22,160 nucleotides of DNA, taken from contig JAHHUC010000035.1 in assembly GCA_020024215.1 (NCBI GenBank), positions 1 through 22,160 of the forward strand, in the 5' to 3' direction. Shown here one piece after another: positions 7,062 to 14,829 of the stretch. The stretch comes from Oscillospiraceae bacterium. Its GTDB lineage: Bacteria; Bacillota; Clostridia; Oscillospirales; Ruminococcaceae. Position 1 is the first letter of the stretch. Each line of letters opens with the position of its first letter. Under the pieces are notes generated by a model. The model saw nothing but the letters and a program-made list of their open reading frames with translations, was not told where the DNA came from and did not search any database. Made by a program: the position numbers and the translations under genes.

Positions 7062-8438
7062 CTAATATTCTCCGTCTTTTAATATCATGTGGGCACATTT
7101 ATACACATCTCCGCAGCCTAAGGTTATTACCAGATCACCCTCTTGTGCATTTTCCCTTACATAATCGGCAATTTGTGAAAATTCCTCAAACCACACAGCC
7201 CCGTCAATTTTTTCGCCTAAATCCTTTGTGTATATGCCATAGGTATTGACTTCTCTTGAACCCATTATCCTGCTCATAACAACCTTGTCAGCAATGGAAA
7301 GGGCTTTTGCAAAATCATCCAGCAGCATTTTTGTCCTGGAAAATGTAAAGGGCTGAAAAACCGCCCAAACCCTTTTAAAGCCCAAGCCCTTGGCAGCTTC
7401 CAATGTGGCCTTCAGCTCGGCAGGGTGGTGTGCATAGTCATCGGCGACAGTCACTCCGTTGAATTTTCCCAAAATCTCAAATCTTCTGTGAACACCCTGA
7501 AACGCTGTAAGGCCGTCCTTTACACCTTCAACGGAGGCTCCTGAAATTATGGCTGCGGCTGCGGCTGCAACAGAGTTGAGCACATTGTGCTCCCCCGGGA
7601 CACAAAGGGAAATGTCCGTAAGCTTCCTGCCTCTTTCCATAAGCTCAAATGTGCAGTGGGCGCCATCCTTCCACAAAAGATTTTGATAGTAAAAGTCGCT
7701 TTTTTTGGTGCTTCCGAAGGAAACAAGCCTTTTTTCTATTCCCTCTATGCACTCTATGGTGTTTTTGTCATCATTGTTGAACACAATGGCATTTGAGGCG
7801 CTTTCTGCAAAGCATCTAAAGGATTTTTTCAGGTTTTCCAATGTTTTGAAATACTCCATATGGTCCTCATCCACATTCAGTATAACAGCTATATCCGGCG
7901 AGAGATGCAAAAAGGTATCCTGAAATTCACAGGCCTCTATGGTCATATTCTGGGATTTTCCGGCTCTTCCGCTGCCGCCTATGGCGTTTATTTTTCCGCC
8001 TATCACTGCGCTGGGGTCCATTTTGGAAGAGATGAGAATGTGCGTAAGCATCGCTGTGGTGGTGGTTTTTCCGTGAGTTCCGGAGACACATATGCAGTTT
8101 TTGCATCTTCTGGATAAAAGCCCCAGCATCTCGCTTCTCTCTATGACCGGAATTCCCTTTTCATAGGCTGACACCAATTCGGGATTATCCTTCATTATTG
8201 CTGCGGAAAATATTACCGCATCAGCACCCTCTATATTTTCCTTCCTGTGTCCCATAAAAACCTTTATTCCCATATCCCTTTCGCGATTTATATTGTCGCC
8301 GGGATTGTTGTCAGAGCCTTGTATCTCAAAGCCCTGAGAATGAAGTATCTGAACAATGGGGTACATTCCCGAACCGCCTATGCCTATAAAATGCAATTTT
8401 TTAAAATGTGATAATGCCTCCTCGGTTATCTTGGGCAA
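7062..8438 (-). CDS. murC: UDP-N-acetylmuramate--L-alanine ligase
   Basis: 458 aa, full length for MurC, the cytoplasmic ATP-dependent ligase that adds L-alanine to UDP-MurNAc in peptidoglycan precursor synthesis. Numbered from the TTG start: the N-terminal substrate domain has HFIGIGGSGM (16-25), the central ATP-binding loop is GTHGKTTTT (120-128), VDEDHMEYF is the Mg/ADP region, and PGEHNVLNS plus VADDYAHHPAE mark the C-terminal domain. All expected catalytic motifs are present. The frame opens at GTG 8447, but this lies inside the ribosome binding sequence AAAGAGGTG; TTG at 8438-8436 lies 6 nt after it and is preferred. It is isolated from other mur genes, on the strand opposite its neighbours, and ends at the bidirectional terminator at 6999-7034. 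Confidence 0.95.
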   Translation of the reverse strand: MPKITEEALSHFKKLHFIGIGGSGMYPIVQILHSQGFEIQGSDNNPGDNINRERDMGIKVFMGHRKENIEGADAVIFSAAIMKDNPELVSAYEKGIPVIERSEMLGLLSRRCKNCICVSGTHGKTTTTAMLTHILISSKMDPSAVIGGKINAIGGSGRAGKSQNMTIEACEFQDTFLHLSPDIAVILNVDEDHMEYFKTLENLKKSFRCFAESASNAIVFNNDDKNTIECIEGIEKRLVSFGSTKKSDFYYQNLLWKDGAHCTFELMERGRKLTDISLCVPGEHNVLNSVAAAAAAIISGASVEGVKDGLTAFQGVHRRFEILGKFNGVTVADDYAHHPAELKATLEAAKGLGFKRVWAVFQPFTFSRTKMLLDDFAKALSIADKVVMSRIMGSREVNTYGIYTKDLGEKIDGAVWFEEFSQIADYVRENAQEGDLVITLGCGDVYKCAHMILKDGEY

Positions 8439-8612
8439 ATGAAACACCTCTTTGTAAATTATATTGTATGATGGACAGTTTTATATTCTTTAAAACGCAG
8501 GCAGGACCGGATTTAAAGAGATTTTTTAATATTATACCACAACAGGAATTATAAGTGAATAAAAAAAGCCTGAGATTTCATAATAATTATATACCGATTG
8601 GAGGAGACAAAA

Positions 8613-8921
8613 TTGAATATAACGGATATAAAAATCAGGAAGGTTTATAGTGAAAGCAGATTGCGGGCACTTGTGTCAGTGACCTTTGACAATGTTTTTG
8701 CCGTCCATGACATAAAGGTGATAGACGGCCCTCAGCGACTTTTTGTCGCCATGCCCTCAAGACGGGATGAGCAGGGCACCTTCAGGGACATCTGCCATCC
8801 CATAACCTCAAAGGCAAGGGAGGAATTGGAAAAGAATGTGGTTTATGCATATCAGCAGTATATGCAGGAAAATCCGGTGAGGTTTGAAGAAAAAGAAGAA
8901 AGCAGACCTGAGGCCTTATAG
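8613..8921 (+). CDS. spoVG: Septation/sporulation regulator SpoVG
   Basis: 102 aa. NITDIKIRKV, VHDIKVIDG, GLFVAMPSRR-like LFVAMPSRRDEQGTFRDI and CHPI follow the Bacillus SpoVG pattern nearly residue for residue over the first 80 positions. The acidic C-terminal tail (EEKEESRPEAL) varies in the family. SpoVG is a small nucleic-acid-binding regulator that affects septation, sporulation, capsule and virulence genes. The frame opens at TTG 8598, but GGAGGAG (8600-8606) lies inside that extension, so the true start is TTG 8613, 6 nt after the site. This gives the usual MNITDI opening. It diverges from murC. The downstream small gene is separated only by a hairpin. Confidence 0.95.
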   Translation: MNITDIKIRKVYSESRLRALVSVTFDNVFAVHDIKVIDGPQRLFVAMPSRRDEQGTFRDICHPITSKAREELEKNVVYAYQQYMQENPVRFEEKEESRPEAL

Positions 8922-8926
8922 TCATT

Positions 8927-8974
8927 ATCAAAAGCGTCTTCATAGTATGTAATACTTAAGGAGGCGCTTTTGAT
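8927..8974 (+). promoter_or_regulatory. Long hairpin covering the ribosome binding site of the next gene
   Basis: ATCAAAAGCG (8927-8936) pairs perfectly with CGCTTTTGAT (8965-8974). The stem continues inward with TCTTC (8937-8941) against GGAGG-side bases 8960-8964 (three pairs and two G-U), and an inner AGTAT/ATACT hairpin caps it. The arm includes AAGGAGG (8958-8964) and the TTG at 8970. It may control translation of the small gene or act as a weak spoVG terminator (only four T residues). Confidence 0.6.
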
Positions 8975-9287
8975 TATGGAGAAGCTTTTAAATATAATAG
9001 AAAGTGAGTTTTTTGAACAGCTTGAAAATGCAGATGTGCTGATTTTAGGAAAGGATTCAGAAAGCAGAGAATTTTTCCGATATATAAGCTCCTGCGGTAT
9101 TTCCGCTGAAAATACTCCTGCAAAGGACAAGGAATATGATGTTATTGTAAATTTTGGAGATATGCATATAAACCCAAATAAAAGGCTGAAGACAAGGGGA
9201 ATTTTGGCGCTTGTAAATTCTTCCCACAGCCTTATAAGGCCGGCAAAATGCTGTAAGGCTTTGAAAATACTGAACCTCTCCTCATGA
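8970..9287 (+). CDS. Uncharacterised small protein, about 105 aa
   Basis: Not recognised. Residues 19-26 (ENADVLILGKDSESREFF) and 53-62 (YDVIVNFGDM) resemble strand-turn-helix units of a Rossmann-like fold, but no complete nucleotide-binding glycine motif is present. There is no signal peptide or membrane helix; the C-terminus is basic and Cys-containing (RPAKCCKALKILNLSS). AAGGAGG (8958-8964) precedes TTG 8970 by 5 nt and ATG 8976 by 11 nt, so either start is possible; the sequence after ATG begins MEKLLNIIESEFF. Codon use resembles that of neighbours. The ribosome binding site is in the arm of the 8927-8974 hairpin. It could be a remnant of a larger dehydrogenase-like protein. Confidence 0.62.
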   Translation: MIMEKLLNIIESEFFEQLENADVLILGKDSESREFFRYISSCGISAENTPAKDKEYDVIVNFGDMHINPNKRLKTRGILALVNSSHSLIRPAKCCKALKILNLSS

Positions 9288-9344
9288 AAATAAGAATAAT
9301 TTCTTTCAGTTTATAAAAAAATTGCAGGAAAACGATAGCTTATC

Positions 9345-9372
9345 TTGCAAAACGGATAAATGGTGATATAAT
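9345..9372 (+). promoter_or_regulatory. Promoter of the rpiR-cmk-ispH/rpsA operon
   Basis: TTGCAA (9345-9350), a 16-nt spacer, and TATAAT (9367-9372) preceded by extended -10 TG at 9364-9365. The leader to the TTG start at 9433 is about 55 nt. No other plausible promoter was seen between 9288 and 9432. Confidence 0.55.
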
Positions 9373-9432
9373 GTTTCTTATTATATCCTATGTTTTTTAA
9401 ATTTCTCTAATTTTGCAAAGGAGATGCTTATT

Positions 9433-10287
9433 TTGACTGATGACCTTATAAAATGTATAACAGCAAGGCTGCCTTCGCTTTCAAAAAGACAGAAGAAAAT
9501 AGCCGAATATATTATAGCTCACTATGACAAGGCTGCATTCATGACCGCCGCAAGGCTGGGACAGTCTGTGGAGGTCAGCGAATCAACCGTTGTGAGATTT
9601 GCTATGGAAATGGGCTTTGAGGGATATCCGCAGCTTCAGAAATCCCTTCAGGAAATGATAAGAAACCGCCTTACATCCGTTCAGAGAATGGAGATGACGG
9701 ATGCACAGCTTGGAAGCGGAGATATTCTGGAAAAAATACTTATGATGGACATTGATAAAATAAGAAGAACCATTGAGGAAACCTCAAGGTCAGAATTTGA
9801 AAAGTCCATCAATGTTCTCATCAAAGCCAAAACAATTTACATAATGGGTGTGCGCTCCACATTTTCTCTTGCCAATTTCACCTTCTTTTATTTCAATCAG
9901 ATGTTTGATGATGTCCGTCTTGTGACGACCTCTGCCACAAACAATGTGTTTGATCAGATTTTGAGCATAGGTGAGGATGATGTGTTCTTGGGCCTGAGCT
10001 TTCCAAGATATTCAAAGCCCACGGTAACAGCCATTGAATACGCAAAGGAAAAGGGCGCAAAAACAATAGCTATAACCGATTCTGCTGCCTCTCCCATATC
10101 CGAGTTTGCAGATATCCGCCTTTATGCAAGAAGCGATATGACCTCCTTTGTGGATTCTCTGGTCGCACCGCTTTCTCTTATAAATGCGCTTATAGTTTCC
10201 TGCGGAATGAGAAATCAGGACAAGCTGACCGAAAAATATAAGCAGCTTGAGCCTATCTGGAGCAAATATGAGGTGTATGCTAAGTAA
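9433..10287 (+). CDS. MurR/RpiR-family transcriptional regulator
   Basis: 284 aa, standard length. The N-terminal HTH_6 domain (about 1-77) contains LSKRQKKIAEYI and VSESTVVRFAMEMGFEGYPQL, the recognition-helix pattern of RpiR proteins. The SIS sugar-phosphate-binding domain (about 105-245) contains IYIMGVRSTFSLANF, FLGLSFPRYSKPTVTAIEYAKEKGA and ITDSAASPISEFAD. RpiR proteins bind phosphosugars and control carbohydrate or amino-sugar genes, so this one may tie the operon to sugar status; the ligand is unknown. The frame includes ATG 9424, but that is adjacent to AAAGGAG (9417-9423); TTG 9433, 9 nt downstream, is preferred. It is the first gene of a five-gene unit ending at 14808, an unusual partner for cmk and ispH. 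Confidence 0.9.
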   Translation: MTDDLIKCITARLPSLSKRQKKIAEYIIAHYDKAAFMTAARLGQSVEVSESTVVRFAMEMGFEGYPQLQKSLQEMIRNRLTSVQRMEMTDAQLGSGDILEKILMMDIDKIRRTIEETSRSEFEKSINVLIKAKTIYIMGVRSTFSLANFTFFYFNQMFDDVRLVTTSATNNVFDQILSIGEDDVFLGLSFPRYSKPTVTAIEYAKEKGAKTIAITDSAASPISEFADIRLYARSDMTSFVDSLVAPLSLINALIVSCGMRNQDKLTEKYKQLEPIWSKYEVYAK

Positions 10288-10288
10288 A

Positions 10289-11512
10289 ATGGATTATGAT
10301 GTTATAGTTGTAGGAGCAGGCGCAGCCGGACTTATGTCAGCTGTCACAGCTGCAAGAAACAAAGCGAGGGTGCTGCTTGTAGAGCGAAACGAAAAGGTCG
10401 GCAGAAAGCTGATGATAACCGGAAAGGGAAGATGCAATGTCACAAACAACTGTGATGTTGAAAATCTTATGAATGCCACAATGAGGAACCCCAAGTTCCT
10501 GTTTGGCGCCTATAATGCCTTTCCTCCGTCTGCCGTGATGGAATTTTTTGAAACCCTGAAAGTGCCTTTAAAGACCGAGCGGGGACAAAGGGTTTTCCCT
10601 GTGTCTGACAAGGCAGCTGATATAGTGGATGCTCTTTATAAATGTATTAAGGCTGAGGGCGTGACACAAAAGAGGAAGAGAGTGTCAAATATCCTTTTTG
10701 AGGAAGGAAGGGTTAAGGGAATTAAAACGGCAGACGGCATATCCTTCTTTGCACCCTCTGTAATTATAGCAACAGGGGGACTTTCCTATCCTGCCACAGG
10801 CTCAACAGGTGACGGCTATAATCTGGCAGAGGAAACAGGCCACAAAATAATTCCCACCGCTGCATCACTTGTGCCTATTGTTTTAAAGGAAAAATGGTGC
10901 AGTGAGCTGATGGGGCTGTCCTTGAAAAATGTAACATTGAAGGTCAAAAAGGGCAAAAAGCTTTTGTTTGAGGAATTGGGGGAAATGATGTTTACCCATT
11001 TTGGAATTTCCGGTCCGCTTGTGCTTTCAGCCTCTGCTTTGATGGATGGGGATATGAAGGATTTCAGCCTTTTTGTGGATCTAAAGCCGGCGCTGGATGA
11101 GGCAAAGCTGGACGAGAGAATTTTAAGGGATTTTAAGGATGAAAAGAACAGGGCGTTTAAAAATTCCCTTTACAGGCTTTTGCCAAGAAGTCTTGTTCCT
11201 GTTATAATAAAGCTTTCCAAAATAGATGAGGATCTGCCGGTAAATTCAATTACAAGAGAGATGAGAAGAAGTCTTGTGAGGGTTATAAAGGAAATGCCTC
11301 TTACACCTGTCGCCCTAAGACCTGTCAGCGAGGCTGTTGTCACAAGGGGAGGGGTTTGTGTAAAGGACATAAATCCAAAGACAATGGAATCAAAGAAGCT
11401 GTCCGGGCTTTATTTCTGCGGAGAGGTTATGGATGTGGATGCCGTAACAGGCGGCTTTAATCTTCAAATTGCATTTTCAACAGGCTTTCTGGCTGGAAAT
11501 AATTGTTTTTAA
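10289..11512 (+). CDS. HI0933/BaiN-type FAD-dependent oxidoreductase
   Basis: 407 aa. MDYDVIVVGAGAAGLM gives the FAD-binding GxGxxG at residues 9-14. GRKLMITGKGRCNVTN (about 37-52) is the hallmark of the HI0933-like/YhiN/BaiN group, and the C-terminus has GLYFCGEVMDVDAVTGGFNLQIAFSTG, the second FAD contact. Family members are cytosolic flavoproteins; BaiN has been linked to bile-acid reduction, but that is one member and should not be assumed here. The frame extends to 10247; ATG 10277 or ATG 10289 are the realistic starts, and 10289 gives the canonical MDYDVIVVG opening just after the rpiR stop. It has no cysteine-disulfide motif, so it is not a pyridine-disulfide reductase. The natural substrate cannot be told. 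Confidence 0.9.
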   Translation: MDYDVIVVGAGAAGLMSAVTAARNKARVLLVERNEKVGRKLMITGKGRCNVTNNCDVENLMNATMRNPKFLFGAYNAFPPSAVMEFFETLKVPLKTERGQRVFPVSDKAADIVDALYKCIKAEGVTQKRKRVSNILFEEGRVKGIKTADGISFFAPSVIIATGGLSYPATGSTGDGYNLAEETGHKIIPTAASLVPIVLKEKWCSELMGLSLKNVTLKVKKGKKLLFEELGEMMFTHFGISGPLVLSASALMDGDMKDFSLFVDLKPALDEAKLDERILRDFKDEKNRAFKNSLYRLLPRSLVPVIIKLSKIDEDLPVNSITREMRRSLVRVIKEMPLTPVALRPVSEAVVTRGGVCVKDINPKTMESKKLSGLYFCGEVMDVDAVTGGFNLQIAFSTGFLAGNNCF

Positions 11513-11525
11513 AGGGGTAAACATA

Positions 11526-12194
11526 ATGGATGAAAAGATTGCGGTGGCAATAGATGGTCCTGCTGCTGCCGGAAAAAGCAGCATTGCAAAGGCTCTTGCA
11601 GAAAAATTCGGATATATATATGTAGATACAGGAGCGCTTTACAGAGCAGTTGCTTTTTTTGCATCAGAGTCAGGGATAGACACTCAGGATGAAAAGAAGG
11701 TTGCAGAATGTCTAAAAGGGCTGAAAATAAGCCTTGAATATAAAAACGGCAACCAGAGGGTGATTGTCAATGGCAAGGATGTTTCAGAAATAATAAGGCT
11801 GCCGAAAATGAGCATGGCTGCCTCCGATGTTTCAAAAATAAAGGAGGTAAGGGCATTTCTTCTTGATTTGCAAAGGGATTTGGCAAAAAACAACAATGTT
11901 ATAATGGATGGAAGAGACATTGCAACAGTGATACTCCCTGATGCAAAATATAAATTTTTCCTCACTGCTTCGCCTGAAATAAGGGCAAAGAGAAGATTTC
12001 TGGAATTTAAGGAAAAGGGCATAGAAAAGGATTACGACTCTCTTTTAAAGGAGACAAAAAAGAGGGATTACAACGATTCCAACAGGGAAATAGCCCCTTT
12101 AAAGCCCCACAAGGATGCAATTATTGTGGATTCTTCTGATATGACCTTCGATGAGGTTGTAAGGTATATGGCAAGAAGGATGGAAGATCAGTGA
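11526..12194 (+). CDS. cmk: Cytidylate kinase
   Basis: 222 aa, normal for the long bacterial CMP kinase, which phosphorylates CMP/dCMP with ATP. The P-loop is GPAAAGKSS (11-19), YVDTGALYRAVAF (29-41) is the CMP-binding region, and MDGRDIATVILPDAKYKFFLTA plus RRDYNDSNREIAPLK-like KKRDYNDSNREIAPL are family signatures. The ATG at 11526 has AAAGGGG at 11511-11517, which overlaps the previous stop; the longer frame from 11469 is rejected. Its stop overlaps the plsC start (TGATG). cmk next to rpsA is an old bacterial neighbourhood; here plsC and the fused ispH lie between. Confidence 0.95.
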   Translation: MDEKIAVAIDGPAAAGKSSIAKALAEKFGYIYVDTGALYRAVAFFASESGIDTQDEKKVAECLKGLKISLEYKNGNQRVIVNGKDVSEIIRLPKMSMAASDVSKIKEVRAFLLDLQRDLAKNNNVIMDGRDIATVILPDAKYKFFLTASPEIRAKRRFLEFKEKGIEKDYDSLLKETKKRDYNDSNREIAPLKPHKDAIIVDSSDMTFDEVVRYMARRMEDQ

Positions 12195-12814
12195 TGAAGT
12201 GGTTTTATAATTTTATCAAATTTTTTGTAAGTCTCTACATACACTTTATGTATAAAGTGAAGCTTGAGGGCTGTGAAAATATACCCCGGCAGGGAGGCTT
12301 TGTCATGGCGAGCAATCATGTCTATGCCTTTGATCCCATACTTCTTGCCTTGGGGACAAAAAGGTATATCAGGTTTCTTACAAAGGCAGAGCTTTGCAAA
12401 AACAAAAAATGGGGATGGTTTTTTAAGGCATTGGGATCTGTTTCAATAGACAGAGGAAAAGGCGACATGGATATTATGAAAATATGCGCACAGGTCATTG
12501 AAGAAGGGGATGTGCTGGGAATTTTTCCCGAGGGGACAAGGTCCAGAGGCAGCGGATTATTGAGGCCTAAATCCGGTATGTCAGTGATTGCAAAGATGGC
12601 TCAGGCAGATATACTTCCATGCTTTATAAAGGCTCCTGCAAACATTCGTTTCAGAGACAGCATAGCCGTAAAATTCGGTGAAATCATACCCTATGAAAGC
12701 CTGTCTATTGATATAAGCAAGCCAGGAAGCTTAAAGCTTGCCACCAGAATGGTGTGGAGTAAAATAGAATCAATGTCAGAAGAAACGGAGAGGGCAGATG
12801 AAGACAGAAATTAA
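12194..12814 (+). CDS. plsC: 1-acyl-sn-glycerol-3-phosphate acyltransferase
   Basis: 206 aa, a compact PlsC of the Firmicutes type. The catalytic HX4D motif is NHVYAFD (His42, Asp47) and the phosphate-binding motif is FPEGTRSR (111-118). A hydrophobic N-terminal helix (about 4-20) would associate it with the membrane, where it acylates lysophosphatidate to phosphatidate. ATG 12194 shares bases with the cmk stop; the GTG at 12191 is an alternative adding one residue. Its 3' end overlaps ispH by 17 nt, so translation of cmk, plsC and ispH is coupled. The combination of nucleotide, lipid and isoprenoid genes in one unit is typical for Clostridia. Confidence 0.93.
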   Translation: MKWFYNFIKFFVSLYIHFMYKVKLEGCENIPRQGGFVMASNHVYAFDPILLALGTKRYIRFLTKAELCKNKKWGWFFKALGSVSIDRGKGDMDIMKICAQVIEEGDVLGIFPEGTRSRGSGLLRPKSGMSVIAKMAQADILPCFIKAPANIRFRDSIAVKFGEIIPYESLSIDISKPGSLKLATRMVWSKIESMSEETERADEDRN

Positions 12815-14747
12815 AATAGCCAAAACCGCAGGCTTTTGCTTTGGTGTGAAAAGAGCCGTTGACATTGTGCTCTCTGCCGCTGACAAGGACAGTCAGATAG
12901 CAACCTTAGGACCTATAATACACAATACCGAGATGGTAAGATATCTGGAGCAAAGGGGAGTTTATGCCATAGAAAGCCCTGATGAAGCAGAAGGAAGAAC
13001 CGTGATCATAAGATCCCACGGTGTCGCAAGGTCGGTTTATGATTATCTTGAGGAGAGGAAAATAAATTATATAGATGCAACCTGTCCCTTTGTTGCAAAC
13101 ATACATAAAATAGCATCAGAGTGCTGCAACGAGGATATGCTTATTATAGCAGGGGACAGAGAACATCCGGAGGTAAAGGGGATAATAGGGCACTGCACAT
13201 CGGATTTTGCTGTTATAAAGGACTCAAAAGAGCTGGAAAATCTCTTAAACAAGGGAAAAATAGACAAATATAACATAAAAATGTTGTCTCAAACGACGTT
13301 TAATGTCTCTGAATGGGAAAAATGTTGCTCAAAATTAAAAAAGGTATATACAAATGCGAAAATATTTGATACAATATGTAAAGCTACCAGTCTGCGTCAG
13401 CAGGAGGCAGCTATGCTGGCAGATGATTCAGATATTGCTGTTGTTATAGGCGACAGAAGAAGCTCCAACACAAAGAAGCTTTATGACATATGTAAAGAGA
13501 AAACCAAAACTGTTTGGGTACAGACGAAGGCTGATATTTTGGAAAAGGACCTTTTGGGGTGTGAAAGAGTTTCTGTTACAGCGGGGGCGTCTACGCCGGC
13601 TTGGATAATTAAGGAGGTACACGAAACCATGAGTGAGATTTTGGAAAATCAGAATCAGGAAGAGCAGAGCTTTGAGGAAATGCTGAACGAATCCTTCAAG
13701 AGTACATATAACGGGGAGAAGGTGACAGCTGTTGTTACAGGTATCAAGCCTAATGAGATATCTGTTGATATCGGCACTAAACACGCCGGATATGTTCCTC
13801 TTAATGAGCTTACAGAAGATCCCAATGCAAAGCCGGAAGATATTGTTAGCAAGGGGGACAAGCTTGAGCTCTTGGTTGTTCGTGTTAACGATGTTGAAGG
13901 AACAGTTATGCTTTCAAAGAAGCGTCTGGATGCACAGGCAGGCTTTGAAAAGGTTATGAACGCAGCTGAAACAGGCGAGGTTTTGGAGGGCGTTGTAACA
14001 GAGGTTATCAAGGGCGGAGTTTTGGCTTTGACAAATGGTGTCAAGGTGTTTATACCTGCATCTCACGCAACCTTGAGCCGCAATGAACCCTTAGAGGAGC
14101 TTCTCAAGAAGAAGGTATCCTTCAAGATTCTTGAGGTTAACCGCCACAGAAGAAGAGCTGTCGGCTCTATAAGACTTGTTGTCAAGGAACAGCGCAAGGA
14201 GCAGGAGGCAAAGTTCTGGGATGCAGTAGAGGTTGGCAAGCACTATGACGGTGTTGTAAAGTCCCTCACAGATTACGGCGCATTTGTTGATTTAGGCGGT
14301 GTGGACGGAATGGTTCACATTTCCGAGCTTTCTTGGGGCAAGATCCGCCATCCTTCTCAGGTTGTAAAGGTTGGCGACAAGATCAATGTGTTTGTCAAGG
14401 ATATTGATACAGAGAAAAAGAAGATTTCTCTCGGATACAAGAAGGATGAGGATAATCCCTGGGAAATCCTCAAGAGCAAATACAGCGTTGGAGATGTGGC
14501 AAAGGTGAAGATTGTGTCACTGACATCCTTTGGCGCTTTTGCAGAGCTTATTCCCGGAATCGACGGACTTATCCACATCAGCCAGATTTCTACACAGAGA
14601 ATCGAAAAGCCTGCTGATGTTCTTTCTGTCGGTCAGGAAGTGGAAGTTAAAATCACAGAGATTGATTATGATGCAAACCGCATCAGCCTTTCTATCCGTG
14701 CTCTTCTTGAGGAAGAACCCAAGGAAGAGGCTTCTGATAACGAATAG
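12798..14747 (+). CDS. ispH: HMBPP reductase fused to ribosomal protein S1
   Basis: 649 aa in one frame. Residues 1-280 are IspH, which reduces HMBPP to IPP/DMAPP in the MEP pathway, with its 4Fe-4S ligands Cys14 (GFCFGVKRA), Cys96 (DATCPFV) and Cys194 (DTICKATSLRQ) and substrate residues His42, His74 and Glu122/His123 (REHPEV). Residues 304-376, 392-463, 478-547 and 563-634 are four S1 RNA-binding domains; the last two (DYGAFVDLGGVDGMVHISEL; SFGAFAELIPGIDGLIHIS) are the strongest. The fusion is known in Clostridia. ATG 12798 has GGAG at 12787. Odd: Arg codons in the IspH half are almost all AGA/AGG and Ile mostly ATA, while the S1 half uses many CGT/CGC and ATC/ATT; an internal ribosome binding site and promoter-like sequence lie at the junction. 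A terminator follows at 14770. Confidence 0.93.
   Translation: MKTEIKIAKTAGFCFGVKRAVDIVLSAADKDSQIATLGPIIHNTEMVRYLEQRGVYAIESPDEAEGRTVIIRSHGVARSVYDYLEERKINYIDATCPFVANIHKIASECCNEDMLIIAGDREHPEVKGIIGHCTSDFAVIKDSKELENLLNKGKIDKYNIKMLSQTTFNVSEWEKCCSKLKKVYTNAKIFDTICKATSLRQQEAAMLADDSDIAVVIGDRRSSNTKKLYDICKEKTKTVWVQTKADILEKDLLGCERVSVTAGASTPAWIIKEVHETMSEILENQNQEEQSFEEMLNESFKSTYNGEKVTAVVTGIKPNEISVDIGTKHAGYVPLNELTEDPNAKPEDIVSKGDKLELLVVRVNDVEGTVMLSKKRLDAQAGFEKVMNAAETGEVLEGVVTEVIKGGVLALTNGVKVFIPASHATLSRNEPLEELLKKKVSFKILEVNRHRRRAVGSIRLVVKEQRKEQEAKFWDAVEVGKHYDGVVKSLTDYGAFVDLGGVDGMVHISELSWGKIRHPSQVVKVGDKINVFVKDIDTEKKKISLGYKKDEDNPWEILKSKYSVGDVAKVKIVSLTSFGAFAELIPGIDGLIHISQISTQRIEKPADVLSVGQEVEVKITEIDYDANRISLSIRALLEEEPKEEASDNE
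13347..13375 (+). promoter_or_regulatory. Candidate internal promoter within ispH coding sequence
   Basis: TATACA (13347-13352), 17 nt, TACAAT (13370-13375) with extended -10 TG at 13367-13368, in an AT-rich patch. It lies about 250 nt before the possible internal S1 start at 13629. A match by chance within AT-rich coding sequence is possible. Confidence 0.35.
13611..13631 (+). promoter_or_regulatory. Internal ribosome binding site and ATG for free S1
   Basis: AAGGAGGT (13611-13618) matches the anti-Shine-Dalgarno sequence and is followed after 10 nt by an in-frame ATG (13629-13631, Met278). Initiation here would give a 372-aa protein holding all four S1 domains. The site also encodes Lys-Glu-Val in a conserved IspH region, so the match may partly reflect protein constraint. 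Confidence 0.5.
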
Positions 14748-14769
14748 TCGTTAAAATGAACAAGAAAAT

Positions 14770-14808
14770 AAGACAGGATGCCTCTAAGGGCTTCCTGTCT
14801 TTTCTTTT
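14770..14808 (+). terminator. Intrinsic terminator after ispH-rpsA
   Basis: AAGACAGGA (14770-14778) pairs with TCCTGTCTT (14793-14801); after a T/T mismatch GCC/GGC pairs inside, and the stem exits into TTTTCTTTT (14800-14808). It lies 22 nt after the stop and before the convergent HD-domain gene. Confidence 0.85.
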
Positions 14809-14829
14809 GCGCTTTTAAAGGATTATTTA

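Noticed and set aside
8500..8597. SigH-type promoter for spoVG (AGGAATT and GAATAAA)
   Set aside because: The two elements are separated by only about 6 nt, too close for a SigH promoter; not called.
10289..11512. Bile-acid metabolism gene baiN
   Set aside because: Only the broad HI0933/BaiN flavoprotein family is supported; no other bai genes are present.
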